A stretch of DNA of 64,000 bases from Streptomyces sp. A012304. Lineage in GTDB: Bacteria; Actinomycetota; Actinomycetes; Streptomycetales; Streptomycetaceae. Below, piece after piece: positions 1 to 8,442 of this stretch. Position numbers and translations under genes: made by a program. Within the stretch, counting starts at the first letter, position 1; each line of letters begins with the position of its first letter. Below the pieces are notes generated by a model. The model saw nothing but the letters and a program-made list of their open reading frames with translations, made no database searches and was not told the DNA's origin. Where the stretch lies: positions 149,460-213,459 of the forward strand of contig NZ_BQUN01000012.1 of the NCBI RefSeq assembly GCF_026008495.1, read 5' to 3'.

Positions 1-1004
1 CACTGCGGGTACTTGGCCGGATCGCCGTCGGTCTCGCCGCCGGTCTGGTTGTAGAGGAAGTTGAAGTCCATGGACAGGGCCTGGATGTCACCGCCGTCGT
101 ACGGCAGTCCCTGGAGCGGGAAGTCCCACAGGCCGTCCTTCTTCGCCGGCCAGACCTGGAAGGCGCCCGGGGAGGAGGCGTCGTAGCGCCAGCCGTAGCT
201 CTTGGCCGCCTTGATCAGGTTCGGCTGGCCCTCCAGGCAGGGCGCCCGGCCGCCGGTGACCTCCTTCTTGAAGTCGAAGGGCAGCGGGTCCATGTCGGTG
301 TAGCCGGTGTTGGTCTTCCAGTTCTCCGCGAAGGAGTAGAACTGGTCGATCTCGCTCTTCCACTCCTCGACGCTCCAGTCGCCGCCGCCCTTCTTGCCGC
401 AGAAGTGGCCGTTGAAGTGGGTGCCGATCTCGTGGCCCTCCTCCCACGCCTTGCCGAGCTGCTCCAGCGTGGTGCGGATGTGCTCGTCGGTGGGGAAGCT
501 GATCGCCGAGCTGCCCTTGGGGTGCTGGGGCGGGGAGTAGAGGTCCTTCTTGCTCTTGGGCAGCAGGTAGATGCCCGTGAGGAAGAAGGTCATGTGGGCG
601 TTGTACTTCTTCGACATCTTCCGGTAGTGCGCGAAGAGTTCGTCGTCGCCGCTCAGCGCGCCGTCCCAGGAGAAGACGACGAACTGGGGCGGCTTCTCAC
701 CCGGCTTGAGCGGAACGGGCTTGAAGGTGCCCTTCTGCGGACCGGTGTACGAGGTGGAGCCGTCCCCCAGGACCTTGACCTCGCCGTCCCACTCCGGCTC
801 CTGCGTCGCTCTCGCCCCCGCGGCCTTCTTGCCGTCCCCCGAGGACGCGGTCGGCTCGGTGTTGTCCGTGCGGCTCAGCACCAGGTACCCCGCCATCAGG
901 GAGGCGACGACGAGGAACGCCGCCAGGGACAGGAACCCCGGATGTGCGGCGGCGGGACGGCGCGGCTCCCGGGCCTTGCGGCGGCGGCCCGACGGTGACT
1001 TCAT
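1..1004 (-). CDS. Membrane-anchored polysaccharide deacetylase-like protein (partial, C-terminus outside window)
   Basis: About 334 residues are visible and the frame is open to the left edge, so the C-terminus is missing. The ATG at 1004 opens a basic N-terminus (MKSPSGRRRK) followed by one hydrophobic segment at about residues 24-44, consistent with a signal anchor placing the rest outside the membrane. The extracellular part contains FVVFSWDGA and, near residue 195, GTHFNGHFCG. These look like the Asp-containing strand and the HxxxH zinc motif of the NodB/carbohydrate esterase 4 fold. The usual TFDDG motif is altered to SWDGA, so catalytic activity is not assured. It lies just downstream of the penicillin-binding protein gene on the same strand, which fits a cell-wall or extracellular glycan role. 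The specific substrate cannot be read from the sequence. Confidence 0.75.
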   Translation of the reverse strand, partial: MKSPSGRRRKAREPRRPAAAHPGFLSLAAFLVVASLMAGYLVLSRTDNTEPTASSGDGKKAAGARATQEPEWDGEVKVLGDGSTSYTGPQKGTFKPVPLKPGEKPPQFVVFSWDGALSGDDELFAHYRKMSKKYNAHMTFFLTGIYLLPKSKKDLYSPPQHPKGSSAISFPTDEHIRTTLEQLGKAWEEGHEIGTHFNGHFCGKKGGGDWSVEEWKSEIDQFYSFAENWKTNTGYTDMDPLPFDFKKEVTGGRAPCLEGQPNLIKAAKSYGWRYDASSPGAFQVWPAKKDGLWDFPLQGLPYDGGDIQALSMDFNFLYNQTGGETDGDPAKYPQ

Positions 1005-1052
1005 GTATGGCTCATTCTCGAGGGGTTGGGGACATGCGATGCCGTTCGGTGG

Positions 1053-3251
1053 TCAGCCGAGCGGGCTCAGGGCGCCGGACCAGATGCCGTACGGGACGCT
1101 GTCGTCGGCGGTTCCGGCGACGCCGTTCAGCGGCAGTGGTTCGAGGCTCTTGGACAGATCCATGCGGTAGACGACGACCGCCGTGGACACCGACTTGTGC
1201 GTGCCGACGTACCAGGACGCGGTGTCGTCCTCGGTTGTTCCGGCCTTGCCGGCCACCTCCGCACCGGCCGGCGCGGCCGAGGGATGGGCGGTGCGGAAGG
1301 CGTCGGTGAGCGCGGAGGTGACCTCCTCGGCCACGTCGGCACCGACCGCGCGGCGCGGGGCGGGCAGGTCCAGGGCGACCTTGGAGCCGTTGTGGGTGAT
1401 GCGGCGCACCGAGTACGGCTCGGTGTGCTTGCCGGCCGCCGCGAAGGTGGAGTAGCCGCTGGCCATGCGGATGGCGCTGGGCGTGGAGCTGCCCAGGGAC
1501 AGCGCGGGCACCTGGGCGCCGATGCTGGAGGGCAGCAGGCCCGCCGCCACGGCGGTGGCGCGCACCTTGGCCAGGCCGGTGTCCATGCCGAGCTGCATGA
1601 ACGGCGTGTTCACCGACAGCTCCATCGCCCGGTGCAGCGAGATCGGACCGTACGACCTGTCACCGTCGTTGCTGGCGGAGACCTTCTTGCCGCTGCGGTC
1701 CCAGTACGGCCCCTCCGGGGTGGTCACCGGCACATCGTCGTCGCCGTTGTAGAGGGACTCCCCGGTGACCGGGGCCGCCTCTCCGTCACGGGTCTTGTGC
1801 ACGCCGTGCTCCAGACCGGCCGCGTACACGAACGGCATGAAGGCCGACCCGGCCGGGACGGTGGTGGCGTTGGACTCGTTGTAGCCCTGCGTACGGTGGT
1901 CGGGGCCGCCGTAGACGGCGAGGATCCGTCCGTCGGCGGCCACGGAGGCGGCGCCGTAGTGGGCGGCCTTCGCGTCCTTCGGGTCGTCCTTCAGGGCCTT
2001 CTGACGGGCTTTCGTGACGGCGTCGGTGAGCTGCTCCTCACGCTTCTTGTCGAAGGTCGTGTAGATCTGGTAGCCGCCGAGGTCGAAGTCCTTGTCGGAG
2101 ATCTTCGCGGCCTTCTTCGCGTACTGGGAGGCCAGTTCGACCAGGTAGTCGCTCTGCTCACCGGTGTCGTACAGCGGGTTGCTCTTGAGCGGCTCCGGGA
2201 ACGTCCTGTAGGTGGCCCGTTCGGCCTTGGACAGCTTGCCGATGTCGACCATCCGGTCGAGGGTCCAGGTCCAGCGTTCCACGGCCCGGGCGCGGTTGGC
2301 GCTGTTCAGGGTCGGGTCGTACAGGCCGGCGCCCTTGAGGAGGGCGGCGAGGAAGGCGGCCTCGCTGGCGTTGAGCCGGCTGACGTCCTTGCCGTAGTAG
2401 GCCTGGGCGGCGCGCTGGATGCCGTAGGTGCCGCGGCCGAACCAGCTGGTGTTCAGGTAGCCCTCGAGGATGTCGTCCTTGCTCATCTGGTTGTCGAGCT
2501 TGAGGGCGATCATCGCCTCGGTGAACTTGCGGCGCAGCGTCTGGTTCTGGTTCAGGTAGACGTTCTTGACGTACTGCTGGGTGATGGTGGAGCCGCCCTG
2601 GGTGTCGCCCTGGCCGACGGTGCGGAACAGGGCGCGGGTGATGCCCTTGAAGGAGACGCCGGGGTCGCTGTAGAAGCTGGCGTTCTCCGCGGCGAGCACC
2701 GCCCAGCGGACGTCCTCGGGGATGTCCTTCAGCGGCATCGCCTGCCGCTGTACCCAGCCGGTGCGGGCCATGGGCGTGCCGTCCGCCCAGAAGTACACGT
2801 TGTCCTGCTGGGTGGCGTAGGTGTTGAGGTTGTCCGGGACGTCGGTGGCCGCGTAGGCGACGACGAGGAACATGGTGCTCAGGCCGAGGCCCCCCAGGAC
2901 GCCGCCCAGCCACTGCCGCCAGGAGGGCACCCAGCGCCGCCAGCCGGTACGGCCGGGGCGAGGGTACTGCGGGCGCATCCGGCGGACGTACGGCGTGAGG
3001 CGTGCGAGCAGCGGGGCGAGAAAGACGGCCAGGGGCGCGAGCCGGGCGCGGAGTGAGGGCCGGGGTGCTTTGCGTCGGTTTCCCGAGGTACGGGGCTTCT
3101 CGGATATTCGATGTTCTTCCGTGCCGTCGGGTATGCCCTGTTCGGGTATCCGCAGTTGCATGGTCTCGTCCGCCCGGAATGAGGCGGGGACCTTCAACTG
3201 CATGGTGGCGTCCGGCTCCTGGGGCTCCCCCCCCTGCCCCACCTGGGTCAC
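1053..3251 (-). CDS. Class A penicillin-binding protein with degenerate transpeptidase motifs
   Basis: Bifunctional PBP architecture, 732 residues. A long cytoplasmic N-terminus with repeated MQL(K/R)(V/I)P motifs precedes one TM helix (about residues 125-150). A GT51 glycosyltransferase domain follows, with AAENASFYSDPG (near 187), GGSTITQQ and EGYLNTSWFGRG. The C-terminal transpeptidase-like domain keeps SVN, but the expected SxxK tetrad reads SAFM (Ser469, Met472) and the KTG box reads KAG (near 669). By family knowledge the lattice-polymerising half should work, while acyl-enzyme chemistry is doubtful without the lysine. The GTG start at 3251 is chosen because GGAGGGA lies just upstream; an ATG 69 nt further upstream has no ribosome site. 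The deacetylase-like gene follows 48 nt downstream on the same strand. Confidence 0.9.
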   Translation of the reverse strand: MTQVGQGGEPQEPDATMQLKVPASFRADETMQLRIPEQGIPDGTEEHRISEKPRTSGNRRKAPRPSLRARLAPLAVFLAPLLARLTPYVRRMRPQYPRPGRTGWRRWVPSWRQWLGGVLGGLGLSTMFLVVAYAATDVPDNLNTYATQQDNVYFWADGTPMARTGWVQRQAMPLKDIPEDVRWAVLAAENASFYSDPGVSFKGITRALFRTVGQGDTQGGSTITQQYVKNVYLNQNQTLRRKFTEAMIALKLDNQMSKDDILEGYLNTSWFGRGTYGIQRAAQAYYGKDVSRLNASEAAFLAALLKGAGLYDPTLNSANRARAVERWTWTLDRMVDIGKLSKAERATYRTFPEPLKSNPLYDTGEQSDYLVELASQYAKKAAKISDKDFDLGGYQIYTTFDKKREEQLTDAVTKARQKALKDDPKDAKAAHYGAASVAADGRILAVYGGPDHRTQGYNESNATTVPAGSAFMPFVYAAGLEHGVHKTRDGEAAPVTGESLYNGDDDVPVTTPEGPYWDRSGKKVSASNDGDRSYGPISLHRAMELSVNTPFMQLGMDTGLAKVRATAVAAGLLPSSIGAQVPALSLGSSTPSAIRMASGYSTFAAAGKHTEPYSVRRITHNGSKVALDLPAPRRAVGADVAEEVTSALTDAFRTAHPSAAPAGAEVAGKAGTTEDDTASWYVGTHKSVSTAVVVYRMDLSKSLEPLPLNGVAGTADDSVPYGIWSGALSPLG

Positions 3252-3468
3252 GATGCGTCTCCCTCCGCTCTGATGTGGTGCTCGCGCAGGCAGACGTACA
3301 GACGTACGAGGGTCTGACATGGTTGCCGTCGAAGCGGCCGCAAACCCTGAATCCCCCCGACCTCGCGGTTCATCGCGGCACCCTCAAATTACCAGCGCCC
3401 TTCGCAATTTCTCCACATAAGAATTCGACAGATGCCAACACCATCGAAACAGTGGGAGTGCCCGGCAG

Positions 3469-3488
3469 CGCATATGCGGATTAACCTG
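3469..3488 (+). promoter_or_regulatory. Palindrome and -10 box of a probable leaderless fmdB promoter
   Basis: A perfect 10-bp palindrome CGCATATGCG (3469-3478) is followed by TAACCT (3483-3488), a TAnnnT-type -10 box. It lies 6 nt before the ATG at 3494, which has no Shine-Dalgarno sequence. This spacing predicts transcription starting at the start codon. No good -35 hexamer is visible, so the call is tentative. Confidence 0.4.
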
Positions 3489-3493
3489 TCGGC

Positions 3494-3715
3494 ATGCCTC
3501 GTTACGAGTACCGCTGCCGGACCTGCGGCGACACCTTCGAACTGAGCCGCCCCATGGCGGAGTCCTCCGCCCCCGCCGACTGCCCCGCCGGCCATGACGA
3601 CACGGTGAAACTGCTGTCCACCGTGGCTGTCGGCGGCACGGCGAACGCCCCCGCACCCGCGCCCAGGTCGGGCGGGGGCGGGGGCGGCTGCTGCGGCGGA
3701 GGGTGCTGCGGCTGA
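3494..3715 (+). CDS. FmdB/zinc-ribbon family small protein
   Basis: 73 residues. The N-terminus MPRYEYRCRTCG matches the FmdB/CxxC zinc-ribbon family: Cys8 and Cys11 form one knuckle, and Cys30 with His34 (CPAGHD) is the likely second half, giving a CCCH rather than CCCC site. The C-terminal tail is a Gly/Cys run ending GGGGGGCCGGGCCG, so four more cysteines cluster at the end. The molecular role of these proteins is not established; they are thought to bind nucleic acid or protein through zinc. The gene is transcribed away from the PBP gene and converges on the HAD gene. Confidence 0.8.
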   Translation: MPRYEYRCRTCGDTFELSRPMAESSAPADCPAGHDDTVKLLSTVAVGGTANAPAPAPRSGGGGGGCCGGGCCG

Positions 3716-3799
3716 CGGCTCATCAGGCCGGTGGGCGGCGTCACATCGGGCGCCGCTTCCCGGCAATGCGTCCGATGTCACATCGCGTCACGTCCGGCT

Positions 3800-4609
3800 C
3801 TACGGCTGGCGGACGCCCTTGAGGAACTCGCGCAGGATGCGCTCACCGGCCAGGACGCCCCGCTCGGGCAGGGCGGTGACCTGCGGCGCCGTCCACGCGG
3901 CCTCGGCCAGTTCGCCGTGCCCGGGACGCCAGCCCCGGTCGCCGGCCAGCAGCAGGTCGGCGTCCAGCAGGGAGTCACCGGCCGCCAGGGTCAGCTCGGC
4001 GCCGGTGCGGCGGGCCACCTCGCGCACGGCGGCGCTCTTGGTCAGCGGCTTGGGCACGGCGTAGATCTTGCGGCCCTGCAACGACACGGTCCAGCCGCGG
4101 TTCTCCGCCCAGACCGCCAGCTCCTTCACCCACTCCTCGGGCAGCAGCTCGCGCTCCACGACCAGGTAGGCGAACAGGTCCTCGGCGATGCGCTGCTTGC
4201 GCAGCCACAGCGGGTCGGCGTAGGCCGCCAGGTGGGCCTGCACCTCCGCGAGCGGCGCGCACTCGTCGGCCAGCCGCGCGGTCACGCCCGCGTGCCAGTC
4301 CGGGTCGGACACGCCGTCGACCAGCAGATGCCCGCCGTTCGCGGTGATGGCGTACGTCGGCGCCGGGCCCGGGAGATTGATCCGCAGGTACTGCTTGCGG
4401 GTGCGGGTGGTCGTCGGCACGAACACCGCCGCGTCCCCGAGGTCGGTCAGCAGCTGCGCCGCGGTCTCCGTCATGTACGACAGGGGCCGGCTCTCGTGCA
4501 CCTCCACGCACAGCAGCCTCGGCGCCCGCGCGTCCGGCATGGTCAGCGCCAGGGCCGCCGCCGAGTAGATGAGCGTACGGTCCAGGTCGCTCGCCACCAG
4601 CACCGGCAT
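3800..4609 (-). CDS. HAD-superfamily hydrolase of the Ter-associated biosynthetic module
   Basis: 269 residues. The HAD nucleophile motif DLDRTLI is at residues 8-14 (Asp8, Asp10), and GDSLLDADLLL near residue 220 fits motif IV, as in Cof-type phosphatases. The ATG overlaps the last base of the upstream PRTase gene stop (TGATG), implying coupled translation. In published comparative genomics of tellurium-resistance (Ter) loci (Anantharaman, Iyer and Aravind), a HAD phosphatase accompanies phosphoribosyltransferases and a CitE-like aldolase, proposed to make a nucleoside-like metabolite. The same set is seen here. The natural substrate is unknown; removing a phosphate from a PRTase product is an inference. 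Confidence 0.85.
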   Translation of the reverse strand: MPVLVASDLDRTLIYSAAALALTMPDARAPRLLCVEVHESRPLSYMTETAAQLLTDLGDAAVFVPTTTRTRKQYLRINLPGPAPTYAITANGGHLLVDGVSDPDWHAGVTARLADECAPLAEVQAHLAAYADPLWLRKQRIAEDLFAYLVVERELLPEEWVKELAVWAENRGWTVSLQGRKIYAVPKPLTKSAAVREVARRTGAELTLAAGDSLLDADLLLAGDRGWRPGHGELAEAAWTAPQVTALPERGVLAGERILREFLKGVRQP

Positions 4610-7056
4610 CAGACCGCCACCGCCTTGCCGTCGGCGCCGGTCGCGCCGCGCGTGTACTGAGGGTGGATCAGCCCCACACAGGTGTACGGCAGATCGCCGA
4701 CCTCCTCCACCGGTACCCCTCTCTGCCCGGCGAGCAGCCGGACGTGGTCCAGGTCGGCGCCCGCCCCGGCCCGCGCCAGGATCTTCCAGGGCACCCTGCG
4801 CAGCAGCACCCGGGTGGTCTCGCCGACGCCGGGCTTGACGAGGTTCACGTCATGGATGCCGTACTCCTCGCTGATGCGCTCCACCGCTGCCCATCCTTCC
4901 CAGGTCGGCGTGCGGTCACTCGCGAGCAGCTCCTTGACGGCCGCGTCCACCGCGTCCGTGACCTCCGGGAAGCGGGCCGAGACGGCGTCCAGGAACACGC
5001 CCGAGACGTCCGCGCCGGCGAGTTCCCGGTAGAACTTCGCCCCGTGGTAGTCGTCCGGGCCGACCAGGTCGGCGCGCAGGACGGTCCGTGAGATCAGGCC
5101 CGACACCGTGGAGTTGAGGCACGCGGAGGGGATGAGGAAGTCCTCGCGGGTGCCGTAGGTGCGCACGCAGGAGCCGGGGTCGGCGAGGACCGCGATCTCC
5201 GGGTCGAAGCCGGCCGCCCCGCCCGCCGCCTCGAACTCCTCGATCGCCACGGCCAGTTCCCGGGTGATCGCGCCCTTGCCGGTCCAGCCGTCGACGAAGA
5301 CGACGTCCCGCGGGTCGTGGTGCTCGGCCAGCCAGCGCAGCGCGTTGGGGTCGATGCCGCGGCCGCGCACGATGGAGACGGCGTAGTGCGCCAGGTCGAG
5401 GCCGTGCCGGTGCTCGGCCCAGCGGCGCATGAGCACGCCGACCGGGGTGCCGGCGCGGGCCAGGGAGACCAGGACGGGCCGGGGCGACCGCTCGGCGATC
5501 ACGGTCTCGGTCACCACGCCCACCGCCTGCGCCAGCCGCGCCGCGGAGGCCTCCAGAGCCGTGTGGAACAGCTCCTGGTACTGCTCGCTGGGCTGGTATT
5601 CCACCGGCAGCGACTCCGCGTAGTGCGCTCCGCCGCTCTGGATGGCCTCCTCGCGCTCCTCGGTCGGCGCCTCCAGCGTCACCTCCGAGAGGTCCTGGAG
5701 CAGCCAGCCGACCTCCTGCGGGGCGTACGAGGAGAAGGCGGGGCCTCGGAGGGGCTCGGGCAGCATGGAGGGCCTTTCGGGGACGTACGGCGGCTCGGGC
5801 ACGTACGACGGGACGACCGCGAGGACGACCTGCGGGGTGTGCGCGGCGAGTTGGGCGAGCAGACCGTCGGGGGCGTGCAGGGCGGGCGTGTCGGCGGTGG
5901 AGTCGACGACGGCGACGACCGCGTCGAAGCCGGCGCCCGCGACGTTGTAGGCGTAGCGCTCGCCGGGGCCGTCGGCCGGGTCGTCGTGCGCCGGGAAAAC
6001 GATTCGGCTGCGTATGGCGTACCCGGGGTCGTCGACCGCGAGGACGGGCGAGCGGGTGGTGGTGGAGAAGCGCACCTCGGCGTCCGGCGCCACCTGCTCC
6101 AGCTCACGGGCGAGCCGCAGCGGCGCGTACATCAGCTCCTCGCAGCCGAGCACGAGCACCCGCCGGGCGCCCTCGGGTATCGCCTCGGCGAGGCGGGCGG
6201 CCATCGCGGGCAGCGCGGCCTCCAGCCGGTCGCGGTGCGCGGGCGTGAAGCCGTGGCGGCCGCCGTCGGGCAGGCCGCGGGGCCAGCACAGGTCGACGCG
6301 GGTGAGACGGCCGTAAGGCGGCGGAACCGGGCCGGCCGCGGACTCGTGCCGCGCGACCAGCTCCTGCCCCTTCTCCAGCACCCCCTCCGGCAGGCGTACG
6401 GTGCCCGAGGCCGCCGCCACCAGGTCCACCTTGGCGTCGATCTCCCGCGCGAACCTCTCCAGCCGGCCGGCGTCCGCCGGGGAGCGCATGTCGACCAGGG
6501 CGACGACCACGTACCGTCGGCGCGGGTACCGCTCGTGCAGATCCCGGATCGTGTTCATGACCGTGTTGCCGGTGGAGAACTCGTCGTCGACGAGGACCAG
6601 CGGGCCGTCGCCGACCAGCAGCGCCGGGTCCTCCGGCAGCAGCAGATGGGACGTGGCGTGCGAGTGCGACTCCTCGAAGCCGCCCGCCGGGGCGACGCCG
6701 ACCACCGGGCGGCGGGTGGAGTGCAGATAGGGCACCGGGCCGACGCCGTCCGCGACGGAGTGGCCGAGGCCGGTGGCGGTCTCCGCGTAGCCGAGGACGA
6801 CCGCGTCGGCGGCCCGCTCGCCCAGCAGCTCGCGCACCCGGCGGCCGAGGGCGAAGCCGTGGCCGTACACCACGGACGGCGACTGCGGGACGTGCTTGCC
6901 CAGCACGTGGGAGACGAGCAGGTGCGCCCGCTTGGGGTTGCGGCGCAGCGCCAGCCCCAGCAGGTCCGTCAGCCTGTCGTCGCCCACGAGCCGGACCCCG
7001 AGCCGCTCGGCGACCCAGCTCCCGGACCAGACCCCGTTGTTCACTGCGTTGTTCAT
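4609..7056 (-). CDS. Fused PRTase-TRSP / StiP-type PRTase-PELOTA protein (Ter-associated)
   Basis: 815 residues, apparently two Ter-associated proteins in one chain. The N-terminal half carries a phosphoribosyltransferase PRPP loop, LVLVDDEFSTGNTVMN (about 150-165), then a TRSP-type domain with STTTRSPV and GYAIRS (about 330-350). The second half has another PRPP-loop-like motif, VVFVDGWTGKGAITREL (near 605), typical of the StiP/PRTase_1 family. A C-terminal region (WEGWAAVERISEEYGI to LPYTCVGLIHPQYT) looks like the PELOTA RNA-binding-like domain. AGGGA lies just upstream of the ATG. By comparative genomics this family belongs to a predicted pathway making a ribosylated or nucleoside-like molecule in Ter systems. 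StiP has also been labelled a cysteine protease; the PRPP loops favour transferase chemistry. Confidence 0.85.
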   Translation of the reverse strand: MNNAVNNGVWSGSWVAERLGVRLVGDDRLTDLLGLALRRNPKRAHLLVSHVLGKHVPQSPSVVYGHGFALGRRVRELLGERAADAVVLGYAETATGLGHSVADGVGPVPYLHSTRRPVVGVAPAGGFEESHSHATSHLLLPEDPALLVGDGPLVLVDDEFSTGNTVMNTIRDLHERYPRRRYVVVALVDMRSPADAGRLERFAREIDAKVDLVAAASGTVRLPEGVLEKGQELVARHESAAGPVPPPYGRLTRVDLCWPRGLPDGGRHGFTPAHRDRLEAALPAMAARLAEAIPEGARRVLVLGCEELMYAPLRLARELEQVAPDAEVRFSTTTRSPVLAVDDPGYAIRSRIVFPAHDDPADGPGERYAYNVAGAGFDAVVAVVDSTADTPALHAPDGLLAQLAAHTPQVVLAVVPSYVPEPPYVPERPSMLPEPLRGPAFSSYAPQEVGWLLQDLSEVTLEAPTEEREEAIQSGGAHYAESLPVEYQPSEQYQELFHTALEASAARLAQAVGVVTETVIAERSPRPVLVSLARAGTPVGVLMRRWAEHRHGLDLAHYAVSIVRGRGIDPNALRWLAEHHDPRDVVFVDGWTGKGAITRELAVAIEEFEAAGGAAGFDPEIAVLADPGSCVRTYGTREDFLIPSACLNSTVSGLISRTVLRADLVGPDDYHGAKFYRELAGADVSGVFLDAVSARFPEVTDAVDAAVKELLASDRTPTWEGWAAVERISEEYGIHDVNLVKPGVGETTRVLLRRVPWKILARAGAGADLDHVRLLAGQRGVPVEEVGDLPYTCVGLIHPQYTRGATGADGKAVAV

Positions 7057-7093
7057 GCGTCCCTATGTCGTGAGGCGATGTCGTGAGGTGGGT

Positions 7094-8260
7094 TCAGCCG
7101 GGAATGCCCGCGGCCAGCAGGTCGACGAAACTGACGTCCTCGTGCGCCACGCCGAAGACCTCCGCGCGCAGCATGGTCCGCTCGGCCCAGGCGCGGTGCG
7201 GCTTCACCTCGTTCATCTTGTTCGTGTACGCCGACCTCAGCACTCCCCCGCCGCCGCGCTCCGGCCGCAGGATGTCCGCCGCGTCGCTGTACTCCTCGTG
7301 ACTGACGACGGACAGCGCGTGCACCGCCGGAACGTGCGAGGGGTGGATGCAGGTCTTGCCCAGCAGGCCGTTGGCGTGGTCGAGGGAGATCTCGCGCAGC
7401 AGCCCGTCCATCGCGTGCTCAATCAGCTTCTCACGCAGCTCGACGGCCTGTCCCTCCAGGAAGGGGCTGTGCCGCAGCATCGGCTTGAACATGCGCTCGG
7501 GGACCCGGAAGTACTCCCACACCGGTCCCGTCACCGTGAAGCCGCTGCCGTCGGCGCGTCCCAGCATGTTCACCACGTCCGCGATGACGGAGGCGACGAT
7601 CTGGACGTCGTAGGCGGTCATGTCGGGGGCCCGGCGCAGCCCGTAGGAGGAGCAGAAGTCGGTCACGCCCAGGCGCAGCGCGAGGACCCGGCTGCGGTAC
7701 TTCTCCACGGCGCGGGCGATGCCCTCCAGGGCGTCCACCCGCGACTCCCGGTACATCAGCTCGGGCGTCTCCAGCACGGGCATGCCGAACAGCCGCCGCC
7801 CGCTGGCCGCCTCGGCGCCGGCCAGCGCCTCCAGGAAGGGGATGCCGCGCTCCTCGGTGAACTTCGGGAACACGAAGCCGCTGAGCAGCCGCGCCGCCGG
7901 GCCCAGCCGCCGGACCAGGTCGGGGATCTGCTCGGGGGTGCGGACCCGGATGAACAGCAGCGGCACGTCTGCGCCCGGGCGGCCGGCCAGGTCGGTGAAC
8001 TGGCGGACCAGGTTCTCCTCGCCCTGCGCCACGTCCTCGTCACCGATGGAGTCCTCCAGGCAGAGCACCATCGACACCACGCCACGCCCGGCCTGCTTCA
8101 GCACGTCCTCCGCCAGCCGGGGCCGGGTGGCCGGGCTGTAGAGGGTGGCGCCCAGGGCCGCGGAGAGCAGCCGGGCGGGAGAGTCCGCGTCGAACACGCA
8201 CGGCTCCCGGTGGAAGAGGCGCTGGCGCACCTCAGGGGCGAGGTGCCCGAAATGACGCAT
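7094..8260 (-). CDS. CitE/HpcH-HpaI-like aldolase/lyase of the Ter module
   Basis: 388 residues resembling the citrate lyase beta / HpcH-HpaI aldolase superfamily, a TIM barrel using acidic residues and Mg. Visible motifs are VVSMVLCLEDSIGDEDV (about 60-75), FIRVRTPEQIPDL, GFVFPKF and GKTCIHPSHVPAVHAL; the last is the typical KxCIHPxQ-like motif near the C-terminus of CitE proteins. GGGGGAAT precedes the ATG at 8260. The PRTase-TRSP fusion starts 37 nt after its stop, so it is probably the first gene of a three-gene operon (aldolase, PRTase fusion, HAD). It likely supplies or cleaves a carbon unit for the predicted Ter metabolite; this role is inferred from context. Confidence 0.85.
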   Translation of the reverse strand: MRHFGHLAPEVRQRLFHREPCVFDADSPARLLSAALGATLYSPATRPRLAEDVLKQAGRGVVSMVLCLEDSIGDEDVAQGEENLVRQFTDLAGRPGADVPLLFIRVRTPEQIPDLVRRLGPAARLLSGFVFPKFTEERGIPFLEALAGAEAASGRRLFGMPVLETPELMYRESRVDALEGIARAVEKYRSRVLALRLGVTDFCSSYGLRRAPDMTAYDVQIVASVIADVVNMLGRADGSGFTVTGPVWEYFRVPERMFKPMLRHSPFLEGQAVELREKLIEHAMDGLLREISLDHANGLLGKTCIHPSHVPAVHALSVVSHEEYSDAADILRPERGGGGVLRSAYTNKMNEVKPHRAWAERTMLRAEVFGVAHEDVSFVDLLAAGIPG

Positions 8261-8442
8261 ACATTCCCCCGTGGCACAAGTGATGGCTATGGATTCGGCA
8301 AGGTGGCCGGTAATAGTACGTAGAGACCGATGTCATGGGTGCCCACCGGGCATGAACTTCAGGTAACGCGGACCGGCACAACCGCGTCGGATCCCGTGTA
8401 CCCGCGTTGTCGTGAGCAGAACGGAGAGGGCAGGATGAGCGC

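Noticed and set aside
1026..3056. 676-codon open frame opposite the PBP gene
   Set aside because: It is the antisense shadow of a clear GT51/transpeptidase gene; its product is Val/Gly/Arg-rich with no motifs.
3743..3778. ACATCGG / CCGATGT inverted repeat between fmdB and the HAD gene
   Set aside because: Arms of only 7 bp with a 22-nt spacer and no T run; too weak to call a terminator or operator.
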